Positions 55,506 to 63,801 of a stretch of 64,000 nt of DNA are shown here, piece after piece. Each line of letters opens with the position of its first letter. The first letter of the stretch is position 1. The stretch spans positions 1 through 64,000 of the forward strand of contig NZ_JAKFFS010000006.1 in assembly GCF_021502725.1 (NCBI RefSeq), given 5' to 3'. The notes below the pieces were generated by a model. That model made no database searches. It saw only the letters and a program-made list of their open reading frames with translations, and had not been told where the DNA came from. Source of the DNA: Dyadobacter sp. CY345. GTDB taxonomy: Bacteria > Bacteroidota > Bacteroidia > Cytophagales > Spirosomataceae. The position numbers were made by a program, and so were the translations under genes.

Positions 55506-56756
55506 CTACTGACAAATCTTATACTGCAAAAAGTCGTCAATTTTCCAATTTAAATCATTGACATCAGGTATTTTGTCAACACAAACTGTCTTAAGGTTTG
55601 GACATTGGAATGTATAACAAAACTCTAAATTCTTACATGGACTAAGATTTAATTCTGTAAGATATTCATGCTGATAACAGAAAAATCTTTTAAGATTAGT
55701 ATTCGCCGACAAATCTATATTTTTAAACACTGTTCCTGACATATTGAAAATCTCCAGTTTTAGGTTTGCAGATAGGTCTATGCCAGACAAACCTGAACGG
55801 GAGATGTAAAGATTTCTTAAATCTTTAAGATTACTTAAATCAATCGTCTTGAGATTTTTTGCCCCTGTACAATCCAGCTCATAGATCAAAGGGTTGTTGT
55901 GCAAATCAATTTTTGAAAGTCTGGACGCAGCTATTGCAAGGTAGGTAAGTTTAGAATTTTGGCTGATATCCAGGGTTTCAAATGTTTTATAATTTTCATT
56001 CAAGTTTTCTGAACAATCCAGTTCAATTAAATCAGGAAGCATTTTTACATCTAAAGCTGAGAGTATATTGTCTGCGCAGAAGACATATTTTAGCAATAAA
56101 TTTTTGCTAAAATCGAGATTGACAATTTGTTTATTGTAATTACAGTTAAAATATTCTAACGAAGTGTTTTGGGAAATATCAATGTTGGAAAGCCTGTTTA
56201 GACTTACATTTAGTAATTTCAACTTTGTATTCTTGCTTACATCCAGACTTTCAAGCAAGTTATTAAAGCAATAAAGGTATTGCAGGTCTGGACAATTCGT
56301 TACGTCAAGATACTTGACTGTCATATTGACTCCCGCTCCTCCAACAGTTGCTCCGCTGCAGTTCACATAATGCAGTTTGGGGTTTTTGCTTAAGTCAACA
56401 GAATCAACATAGCTGCCATTCATGCCCAGATAAATGAGATTTGGGAAGTACTCAATACCTTTAAGACTGGTAAAATTATAATGACTAAAGTCGGTAGTCT
56501 CAATTTTTATAGTATCAATATTTTTGATATCCCCATATCGTACCAGTCCGTCATTGGTTTGATCGATTATGATATTCCTTTGAATTAGCAAAGCTTCAAA
56601 GCCCTTTGCAATGGACACCATGGATGTATCAGTCAGAATAATCTCTTTAGGTGGTATGACTTCAACAATAGGTGTTGGTTCAGGCGAATCTTTCTTGCAT
56701 GAAAAGCTAAAAAGAAATAAAACTATAAAGGTAATTTTCAACAAAACATTATTCAT
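55506..56756 (-). CDS. Leucine-rich-repeat lipoprotein, tandem copy 1
   Basis: This 416-aa paralogue of the gene at 54169-55419 has the same plan: lipobox FSFSC, PEPTPIVEV linker, then LRR-type repeats (LLVNLDFSKN-like units such as DFSKNLLLKYVFCADNI, NLKTIDLSNLKD), and a C-terminal cap (TFQCPNLKTVCVDKIPDVND) conserved in both. The duplication is recent in the ends and old in the middle, so diversifying selection or gene conversion on the repeat surface is possible. A terminator separates it from the upstream hydrolase gene. Confidence 0.82.
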   Translation of the reverse strand: MNNVLLKITFIVLFLFSFSCKKDSPEPTPIVEVIPPKEIILTDTSMVSIAKGFEALLIQRNIIIDQTNDGLVRYGDIKNIDTIKIETTDFSHYNFTSLKGIEYFPNLIYLGMNGSYVDSVDLSKNPKLHYVNCSGATVGGAGVNMTVKYLDVTNCPDLQYLYCFNNLLESLDVSKNTKLKLLNVSLNRLSNIDISQNTSLEYFNCNYNKQIVNLDFSKNLLLKYVFCADNILSALDVKMLPDLIELDCSENLNENYKTFETLDISQNSKLTYLAIAASRLSKIDLHNNPLIYELDCTGAKNLKTIDLSNLKDLRNLYISRSGLSGIDLSANLKLEIFNMSGTVFKNIDLSANTNLKRFFCYQHEYLTELNLSPCKNLEFCYTFQCPNLKTVCVDKIPDVNDLNWKIDDFLQYKICQ

Positions 56757-56821
56757 CGCTATAATTATTAAACTCTACCCTGCCTGAAATGTGTATAAAA
56801 ATTACCAAAAAAAACAATATA

Positions 56822-56865
56822 TTCTTAGGTGAACTTGGATGTAAGCATTCAAGGTCACCTAAGAA
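56822..56865 (-). terminator. Rho-independent terminator after the SASA hydrolase gene
   Basis: Arms TTCTTAGGTGA (56822-56832) and TCACCTAAGAA (56855-56865) are a perfect 11-bp inverted repeat. On the minus strand the stem is followed by TATATTGTTTTTTTT (56805-56818 on the plus strand is A-rich). This ends transcription of the gene at 56871-58763 and separates the RiPP side from the LRR genes. Confidence 0.82.
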
Positions 56866-56870
56866 AGGAA

Positions 56871-58763
56871 TTACTTGACTAACATTATTTTTTTATTTTC
56901 GCTATGTTCCAAAGTTTTCAGCTTGTAAATTACAAAGGAGAAATTTTTGTTCGCTCTTAATTTTTCAAGGGAAAAAGCGTAATTGTGTTTACCAGCTTCA
57001 AGATTTGGTTTAATAATCTGTTCCAACACATATCCTTGTTCTGTCACAATTTGTAGTTTTAAAGGTGAGGCTTTGGTTAAACTAAAAGATATATTAAGAT
57101 TTTTTGCATCAAGAATGGGATTAGGATAAGCGATTGCTTCCGCCGATTCAGCCGCGATACGAGCTCCAGAAATGCCATGTACATTAAAATAAGGCACTAT
57201 TTTGGTAATTCTACCGCTAAAATCTTTTGCCCAGCCTTTATAGGTAAAATCAACGCTAATCCCTGAAGTCCAAGGATTCCCCATATCACTTTGACCTTGG
57301 TTTAAGGACATGTCAGCACTAGCATCCCGCGCCCAGATGTATTTGGAATAATTGCCAGTGACAAGCGTATATGACTCGGTCGTATTTTGACTAAAACCCA
57401 TTCCAGCGGGAGTTGCAGATAAAACTGGAGTTTTGGAAAGAATACCGGAAATTTGTAAGTAAACGTCGTCAGACATATTTGCTAACCCCAAACTATTAAA
57501 ATGAGTCCCATCACTTCTTTTTCCTGTTGCATTTGTATAGCTATCTGAGTTTGCAGATGCGTATGATACACTGGTTGTAGATAAAACATTAGCCTGCTCT
57601 TGCGTTACGGTATTACCAACGGATGTATTGCCAGAGGGAGTTGTCAAATTATTTCCGGAATTGTTGACAATATCATAATCTGTTCCGCCAGCATTTTTAT
57701 CTGCTGCCAATAGTGATACTTTCGATATGGCCCAAGGCAAGCCAGGTAAAACGGAACGTGTGTCTGCGATAATTGCATTTAGTTTAGTATCATAGTTGTT
57801 CAGACTATATCCTGTTGGAGCTGTTGCAGCATTATTATAGATTCCTGTTTTATAAATATTTAATAGCGTTTTAGTCTCTGATTCACCTTGATGCCAAATA
57901 ATACTTCTTACCCCAAACATATTCCCATATGCGCTTACAACATTTTTTAAATCTATGTAAGGAAAGCGATTGTCGGAAGGTGGAGCCCCAAAAGGGTTTT
58001 GGTGTGTGGATGTTGTTCCGGGAACCATTGTATTTGCATAATTGCTACTGAACATTGTTTTAGTACGCTGCATCGAATCATACCAGTTATCAATGCTACT
58101 TCCTCCGTGACCCACATTGAAAAAGCATACTGGTATCACCTGTCCAGTTTCCCTTTGTGCAATTTGATTTCCGAGTGATTGATAAAACCAGGGTCTGTCA
58201 CCTCGAGGTCCAATCGTCATATTGCCACTGTTTAAGACTCCAAACACAGGTGTTTCTAACGTTTGATAGCTCGTCAAGCTACTACCAATGTAGTTCTTAT
58301 TAGAAACCACACAGTCTAAGTTTGAAATTGTACCAACGTTAGTTGCAGCAGCGGCACCTTGAGCATTTGATTGCCCAGCAATGATAAAGACCTCTCCGAC
58401 TCCAAACTTTATGTTAATAGTATTTGTGCCATCGCTAATGTATAGTCGGTACCAGCCGGTAGGAACATTTCGAACAAAATTAAAAGTAGCAGCCTCTGAC
58501 GACCCAATACCCGAAAGAAATGGAAATGAGGTCGAAGATTGCCAGTCACCATTACTAGCCCCAGTAGCAGTCAATTTCTCAATACGGTAACTAGCAGAAT
58601 TTTTATTCCAAAGTTGACCTGCAAATGTAACATTGGCAGAACCACCTGTCGATGTTGTATTCCGTTGGAAAACAGAATAATTACGTGGCCAGGTAAGTGT
58701 TATGTTGGCCCCCGTCACAAGATTACTTGCAAGGAGCAAAAGTATTGTAAAAATATTTTTCAT
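56871..58763 (-). CDS. T9SS-secreted sialate O-acetylesterase-like (SASA) hydrolase
   Basis: This 630-aa protein has a signal peptide (about 1-18). The SASA/SGNH catalytic signature is GQSNAQG (nucleophile Ser, about residues 132-138), then GHGGSS, WHQGESE (about 290) and DGTHFNSLG (Asp/His). The family removes acetyl groups from sialic acids or plant polysaccharides. The C-terminus (PNPILDAKNLNISFSLTKAS ... KKIMLVK) is a T9SS sorting tail, so the enzyme is delivered to the surface. It lies 9 bp downstream of the other SGNH gene. The substrate is unknown. Confidence 0.85.
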   Translation of the reverse strand: MKNIFTILLLLASNLVTGANITLTWPRNYSVFQRNTTSTGGSANVTFAGQLWNKNSASYRIEKLTATGASNGDWQSSTSFPFLSGIGSSEAATFNFVRNVPTGWYRLYISDGTNTINIKFGVGEVFIIAGQSNAQGAAAATNVGTISNLDCVVSNKNYIGSSLTSYQTLETPVFGVLNSGNMTIGPRGDRPWFYQSLGNQIAQRETGQVIPVCFFNVGHGGSSIDNWYDSMQRTKTMFSSNYANTMVPGTTSTHQNPFGAPPSDNRFPYIDLKNVVSAYGNMFGVRSIIWHQGESETKTLLNIYKTGIYNNAATAPTGYSLNNYDTKLNAIIADTRSVLPGLPWAISKVSLLAADKNAGGTDYDIVNNSGNNLTTPSGNTSVGNTVTQEQANVLSTTSVSYASANSDSYTNATGKRSDGTHFNSLGLANMSDDVYLQISGILSKTPVLSATPAGMGFSQNTTESYTLVTGNYSKYIWARDASADMSLNQGQSDMGNPWTSGISVDFTYKGWAKDFSGRITKIVPYFNVHGISGARIAAESAEAIAYPNPILDAKNLNISFSLTKASPLKLQIVTEQGYVLEQIIKPNLEAGKHNYAFSLEKLRANKNFSFVIYKLKTLEHSENKKIMLVK

Positions 58764-58772
58764 TTGTTGTTT

Positions 58773-60050
58773 TTATTTAATAGTTGAGATATTTATCAGA
58801 GCGATTTTGGAGCCATAGTACAAATTGATAGTCCGTATAAATTCATTGGCAATTACGCCTTGACCTACTGCGCTTGGATGAATTCCGTCGGCGGAAAAAA
58901 AGTTACCTGTTGGATAACTGGGATCGATTTTAACTCCATCTTCAGTAACATAGTCACCTTTTAAAATTTTTTGATATAGGCTATTAAGATCAACCAGCGC
59001 TAGTCCATTTTGCTTAGCAAAGCCATCAACCCATTGGTTATAGGTATTTACTTGTTCGATTTCCTCATACCCTATTACCTCTTCATCAAAAAGTGGATTT
59101 TCCGGAACTCGTCCGATTTCACTAACACTTGTAAACAGTGCTGTTACGTTATCTGTTGGCAGAAGCCGGTCACGGGGATCTAACATTCGAACATCATTTT
59201 TTTGATAACGTTGTACATATATTTCAGCACCTACCTTCTTGACTATGTTTTTATATGAATAAAAATTAAAGTATGGCAGCGACAATATATCTGGAACATT
59301 AGCAATCGCTCCTTTTCCTCCTCTTTCGACTAACATTTGAATCAATTCATTTTCCGGAAAGATTCCCTCTCTATCATTTGTTAGATAACTTATATGTTTA
59401 CCATACCCGCCCCCAGTATAATACTCGACGAAGTCATCGGCTCCAAGCTCCCAAGTGAAAAAATCTAGTTGGTTGATTTTTGACTTCAAAGTTTTAGCAT
59501 AGGAAGATTTACCTTCCGTATTTGCATCGGAATAGCGGTTCAAATGCTGATAAGACGTTTTATCAAAATTAGGCAAGAATGTTCCTGGTTCATTTTCATT
59601 TACAGTTATCTCACGAACTTTAAGGTAAGGAATTGATATATTGTCAATCTCCTTAGTTATTTTAGGTAAGCTTTCCGATTTAATAAAGGCATTGTCCGTT
59701 GCTTCTGAAATTTCGAGCAAGCCGTTTTTTACATAAGCGTGTACTTGCCCAGAGCCTTTTTTATAATCACCTTCGAATAAGGGCTGACTAAAACTACTAA
59801 TACCCATTGATCTTGCTAATAAATTCGGAAATGCTGCGAGTTGGCCTTCCTGGTTTATACCACCATTCTGGACGCCCGACGATATTGAACCTCCAACTGC
59901 AATATACCTGATCTTGTTGCTTCCCTTTTTAATGGAACCTAACTCAATCTCCTGGGCCTTTAACGGGCAGAAAGATAACGCCAGAAAACCAGCAACTAAA
60001 TGGCTTGAATGGCACCTAAATAGATTTTTTAACATTGTAGTAAAATTCAA
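58773..60050 (-). CDS. SGNH/GDSL-family hydrolase
   Basis: This protein of about 425 aa (a start at 60035, MLKNLF, is also possible) has a hydrophobic leader ending near CPLKAQ. Motifs are AVGGSISSG (block I, Ser nucleophile in a GGS variant of GDS), WELGADDFVEYY and DGIHPSAVGQG (block V, catalytic Asp/His). It would be a periplasmic or secreted lipase/esterase. It is about 100 bp downstream of LanB on the same strand, which makes a shared transcript with the RiPP genes possible. Confidence 0.82.
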   Translation of the reverse strand: MNFTTMLKNLFRCHSSHLVAGFLALSFCPLKAQEIELGSIKKGSNKIRYIAVGGSISSGVQNGGINQEGQLAAFPNLLARSMGISSFSQPLFEGDYKKGSGQVHAYVKNGLLEISEATDNAFIKSESLPKITKEIDNISIPYLKVREITVNENEPGTFLPNFDKTSYQHLNRYSDANTEGKSSYAKTLKSKINQLDFFTWELGADDFVEYYTGGGYGKHISYLTNDREGIFPENELIQMLVERGGKGAIANVPDILSLPYFNFYSYKNIVKKVGAEIYVQRYQKNDVRMLDPRDRLLPTDNVTALFTSVSEIGRVPENPLFDEEVIGYEEIEQVNTYNQWVDGFAKQNGLALVDLNSLYQKILKGDYVTEDGVKIDPSYPTGNFFSADGIHPSAVGQGVIANEFIRTINLYYGSKIALINISTIK

Positions 60051-60150
60051 AAGTGAGTATAATTTATTAGGATAATTCTAGAAGGCAATCGATATCTACG
60101 ACCTCAACTTTTTTTAGAAGACTGTGTTAATTGAATTACCTTTCTTTCAA

Positions 60151-63100
60151 TTAAATCTTCAAACTTTGTCCATGCTTTTGAAAGGTTTGGAACTGCTTAT
60201 ATAGGATATGATATAAAACCAATTCATATACCCTTTGTCTTGACGAAAAGATGCGATTTACAGTCATGTGAACAATACTACTTATAAATGAAAAGAGTGT
60301 ATTTCTATCATTAATCCTCAAAAAAACATCAGATAAAATGGGTAGAAAAGGGTCTTTATAGTAGATGAATTCCATATTTAATTCCTGACTAACAATCTCC
60401 TTAAGTTCACGATATTTGGATCCAAGCCGTTTACGCAATTGAGTGTCCCCTTTGAATTCTTTGAAAAATTCTTCTTTAAGATGATTCAAAAAAAATAACT
60501 TTTCCTCGCTGGAAATTCCTGAATATTCCAGTATCAAATTAATTCTTCTCAATGCAAAGCTCAACCGGTTAGCTTCTTGTTGCCTGCTGTCTGAAGAGCA
60601 AAGAAATTCCAAAGTTTTTACACTGTCCCAGTAAAATATAGATTCGCAAATCTCAATGCGGTTTATACCGTAACGATCCAATTCTCTGTTGTAACTATCA
60701 ACCTGAATATTATTAACTTCTCCACTTTTGACATGGCTGCTTAACGCAACTTGTATAATCCTAAAAACATCTAAATAAAAAAAAGAATCAGGTGTTCCGT
60801 GGAACCTAATCCGTAAATGGTGGCTTGGGTCCTTGAATCTTACAAAGAAAAACTTGTCAATGGTTTTATTTTTTAATAGTTCTTCAATCACAGGAGCCAA
60901 CGTCTTTATCAGGATTCTATCAGCTGATTCTTCGCCAGTATAAATTTTCAAATACAACCATTCGCTTCCTAATAGAAAATTACCTTGCGGTAAAATTGAA
61001 CATGACGATTTTAGCCCGGGTATAGGTATAGCATGCTTGTTGATAAAAGGAATAACAATTTCGTTTGTATATCCCTGTTGTTCATCTCTTATAAGACAAT
61101 TTTCAGCAGATTGCAAAACTTCAAAAACCCTAATAGGTTTACCTTTACTTATTTCTTTTAAGAGTATTTGTAATGCTGGTTCAAACCCTGTATCAATTAG
61201 TAATTCATTATCTCCAGAAGCTAATATGAATTGAACTGGAATGTCCCTTAACCGTAGCTGAATTACTGCATCTGCTAAACTTAAACCTTTGAAATTTATT
61301 GGATCAAGTAACCAACTTGCCCGGCTCAAGATAATATTTTTATATTTTACCCTTGGAAGAAAAGGTTTATCCCGGTGTCTTCCCCAGTCCCAATGAATAT
61401 TACCTGATGAGTATACTTGCTGTAAGTCGCATAAAAATCGGTATAAAGGTAACCCTGAATGGTAATTATGAGCATTAGTAGATTTAGGGATAATTCTTGA
61501 ATTAAGTTTTTTTGATTTCAGAATAATCTCATTATTATTTATTGAAATAAAAAGGTCATCTATGCTTATCTGTTGTTCTTGTGGCAGTGAAGATCGGCCT
61601 AAATATGGCATTTCATAGTAGTAAAGACTAGACCTTGTAAGAATGTTTCCCAAGTTAGAGCTTGGACAGTAAACCAACTCAGCAAATATCACATCGGGGC
61701 TAAATCTCACTTCTTCCTTTATAAAATCTTTTAAATGCTCCTTCAAATTAATATCTCCTTCTGAAAACCTGCTCATGACTGAAATTGCGGAAACACCTCC
61801 AAATGAGGTCAAATTAAAAAGGTAGTTTCCTTTTTCAAGTTCTTCAACAGAGTCTGCTAAAAGGTTACCCATACAGCAAACACCATATCCAGTATATTTT
61901 CGATTAGATGGTGATAAATTTTGCGGTTGTATTTTGGAAAGAGCAAGTATATCTTCATCGTTTATTTCTATCTGGTCACAACCTTCGTAAATGGCATTAT
62001 TTATCTTTTCAAATAAATACTTCTGCCACCAGCTATCATCAGAATTCAATTCACTTACTTTATTATAGACCTCGAAAATGTCATTTATTATTGGTGCATG
62101 ACTGCTGGGGTGGTTTAGATTGGAACCATATCCAATACCAAAATCAGGATCTAGTGCCACAGATAAAGCGACTTCCTCATTATTGTAACGTTCTTTGAAC
62201 GTCTTTTTAAACAAAGTCAACTGTTTGCTTTCTTGAAATTCCGTTAAGAATGACAACAGAGAAAGTTGCTTTTGTAGCCCATCTATAATGTTGCTATCAA
62301 TTTTATTTACCTGATCTGCAAAAAACATATCTGTTCGTGTCAAACTACCACGCATGCTTAAAATGCCTATTTCGTTTAACTGACGACGCATATTCTCGAA
62401 TTTATTAGCTCTATCAGCAGATTCCGAGAATTGACTGTAAAATTTGGTCAGCATAACTACAAGCTCATTTGAGTTTTTAAAACTTTTAAGTCTTTGGATT
62501 AATAACTTCAGCGCATCATCTCCAATTACCGATGGTTCTAAATCGAAAACCAAAATTTCACTTTCTATCAGGTTTTCAACAAAACTATGTGCATACTGCG
62601 CAGAAACGCCAACGCTTACTAATATACGCACCAATTCTTCAATAGTTGCCCCCTCTGGCTGTATACTTTTTATCACTAAATCAATAAATTCATCCTTCTC
62701 AAAATAAGTTAAAAAATATTCCCAGTTCGAACCCTTTCTTTCGATTTCTATATACCTATAGCTATCTCCAACCGCGTATAGTGTAGTATTACGATTTAAT
62801 TTTAATTGCTTTCGGAAGTTAGGTTGGGCAATTATCCAATCCCTGATGGATGTAAGCGTATCAATGGTAAATCGTGTATGTTGAGATATTTTTCGATTTG
62901 CCAGAAAATTGCTGCTGATAGTTATTTCTCCCGTCGTACAGCCAGCGAAAAGCCCGAATGGAGTACAACGGGTACATAGCCTAACCAAATATTTATATAA
63001 AGTTGATTGCAACTGGTCACATTCTGTTATATCCTTACCTGCTAACCAAAGTACAAAGCGATCATACAAGTCAGGGGATGCAAAGTATATGGCCTCCTGA

Positions 63101-63237
63101 GCTAATGCATCGTTCTTATAAAAATCTCTTAGGCATAATGCGAAAGAACGCTCTGATACCTGCTGATGAAATTGATATAATAAATGTATTGGTCGCAATG
63201 GGCGTCGCAACAAAAAGAAACTTAAATGTTTAAACAT
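60151..63237 (-). CDS. lanB: Class I lanthipeptide dehydratase LanB
   Basis: This 1028-aa full-length LanB has an N-terminal glutamylation domain with LRRPLRPIH, then YKYLVRLCTRCTPFGLFAG (about 85-104), as in NisB-type enzymes. The C-terminal elimination domain (about 760-1028, SpaB_C type) keeps VRFKDPSHHLRIRF (about 810), the YNRELDRYGINRIEICESIFY block and VHMTVNRIF (about 1000), which supply the conserved catalytic Arg/His. It would dehydrate Ser/Thr of a precursor by tRNA-dependent glutamylation and elimination. It follows the pseudo-receiver by 44 bp. No LanC is in the window; one could lie beyond 64000. Confidence 0.93.
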   Translation of the reverse strand: MFKHLSFFLLRRPLRPIHLLYQFHQQVSERSFALCLRDFYKNDALAQEAIYFASPDLYDRFVLWLAGKDITECDQLQSTLYKYLVRLCTRCTPFGLFAGCTTGEITISSNFLANRKISQHTRFTIDTLTSIRDWIIAQPNFRKQLKLNRNTTLYAVGDSYRYIEIERKGSNWEYFLTYFEKDEFIDLVIKSIQPEGATIEELVRILVSVGVSAQYAHSFVENLIESEILVFDLEPSVIGDDALKLLIQRLKSFKNSNELVVMLTKFYSQFSESADRANKFENMRRQLNEIGILSMRGSLTRTDMFFADQVNKIDSNIIDGLQKQLSLLSFLTEFQESKQLTLFKKTFKERYNNEEVALSVALDPDFGIGYGSNLNHPSSHAPIINDIFEVYNKVSELNSDDSWWQKYLFEKINNAIYEGCDQIEINDEDILALSKIQPQNLSPSNRKYTGYGVCCMGNLLADSVEELEKGNYLFNLTSFGGVSAISVMSRFSEGDINLKEHLKDFIKEEVRFSPDVIFAELVYCPSSNLGNILTRSSLYYYEMPYLGRSSLPQEQQISIDDLFISINNNEIILKSKKLNSRIIPKSTNAHNYHSGLPLYRFLCDLQQVYSSGNIHWDWGRHRDKPFLPRVKYKNIILSRASWLLDPINFKGLSLADAVIQLRLRDIPVQFILASGDNELLIDTGFEPALQILLKEISKGKPIRVFEVLQSAENCLIRDEQQGYTNEIVIPFINKHAIPIPGLKSSCSILPQGNFLLGSEWLYLKIYTGEESADRILIKTLAPVIEELLKNKTIDKFFFVRFKDPSHHLRIRFHGTPDSFFYLDVFRIIQVALSSHVKSGEVNNIQVDSYNRELDRYGINRIEICESIFYWDSVKTLEFLCSSDSRQQEANRLSFALRRINLILEYSGISSEEKLFFLNHLKEEFFKEFKGDTQLRKRLGSKYRELKEIVSQELNMEFIYYKDPFLPILSDVFLRINDRNTLFSFISSIVHMTVNRIFSSRQRVYELVLYHILYKQFQTFQKHGQSLKI

Positions 63238-63281
63238 TGCTTTTAGGTTGGCAGGTAATGAATTTTCTCTTTAAAAAAATT

Positions 63282-63644
63282 TTATTCGTTCTTCCTGAAA
63301 ATGTATAACTCCAATGCCAATTGAAATTCTTTTATGGAATAGGGCTCTAAAAGATAATATACAGGATTAAGGTGATATTTCTTATACAGATAATAGGGGT
63401 AAAAGGATGTTAAAATAAGAAAGTTGCTGCCTCGTAATTCAATTATAAATTTTTCAGACAAACGCATCTTAGGAGGTGGTAAACTAATAAAAATGAGATC
63501 GTAACATTTTGATTGAAGTATAGCCAAGGCTTGTTTCGAAAACGTACCATGCCAAACCAAATCTAAACAATTTGTTCGTCGAACTAAATTAAGTGTAAGG
63601 CTTTCGTTAGAATCCAGCCGCCCAATATGAATACAACGATACAT
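63282..63644 (-). CDS. Small pseudo-receiver-like protein of the RiPP operon
   Basis: This 120-aa protein is receiver-like (CYDLIFISLPPPKMRLSEKF, then NFLILTSFYPYYLYKKY and LLEPYSIKEFQLALELYI). The phosphoacceptor Asp is replaced by Ser in DLIFIS, the conserved Lys by Glu in LEPYS, and the N-terminal acidic pair is missing, so phosphorylation is not expected. It starts 7 bp after the precursor stop and is followed by LanB. A similar short receiver without an output domain could act as a scaffold or regulator. Confidence 0.65.
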   Translation of the reverse strand: MYRCIHIGRLDSNESLTLNLVRRTNCLDLVWHGTFSKQALAILQSKCYDLIFISLPPPKMRLSEKFIIELRGSNFLILTSFYPYYLYKKYHLNPVYYLLEPYSIKEFQLALELYIFRKNE

Positions 63645-63651
63645 TAGCTAG

Positions 63652-63801
63652 CTAGAATATACAAGTAAGACTTGTGAATATAATTGTGGTTGTTTCCGTG
63701 GTACCAGATTGCGCGTTGATATTGAAATTAATTATTTTCCCCTTTTTTAACACTGGCTGCTTATTATTCGTTGAAGCGATCATAATTTTTTTTTGATTCA
63801 T
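63652..63801 (-). CDS. lanA: Lanthipeptide precursor peptide (LanA), 49 aa
   Basis: This 49-aa open frame has start ATG at 63801 and stop TAG at 63652. It begins MNQKKIMIASTNNKQPVLKK, continues GKIINFNINAQ, and ends in SGTTETTTIIFTSLTCIF. The VLKKGKIINFNI segment resembles the KK-x-I-x-x-L/F leader of Bacteroidota class I lanthipeptides. The core has seven Thr/Ser-rich positions and a single Cys (residue 47). It is the first gene before the pseudo-receiver and LanB, separated by 7 and then 44 bp. The single Cys means only one thioether ring could form unless Cys comes from another peptide. Confidence 0.75.
   Translation of the reverse strand: MNQKKIMIASTNNKQPVLKKGKIINFNINAQSGTTETTTIIFTSLTCIF

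Larger units (their letters stand above)
54116..56756. repeat. 1337-bp-period tandem duplication containing two LRR genes
   Basis: The 3' flank GCTATCTGAATAACC... occurs at 54116 and again at 55453, exactly 1337 bp apart. The starts (55419/56756) and stops (54169/55506) of the two genes show the same 1337-bp offset. The flank is near-identical, while the middle of the genes has diverged and both products keep 416 aa. Confidence 0.85.

Noticed and set aside
60127-60154. TTAATTGAA/TTCAATTAA inverted repeat at the LanB stop as a terminator
   Set aside because: Weak A/T-only stem without a T-tract on the minus strand; read-through to the SGNH gene is plausible.
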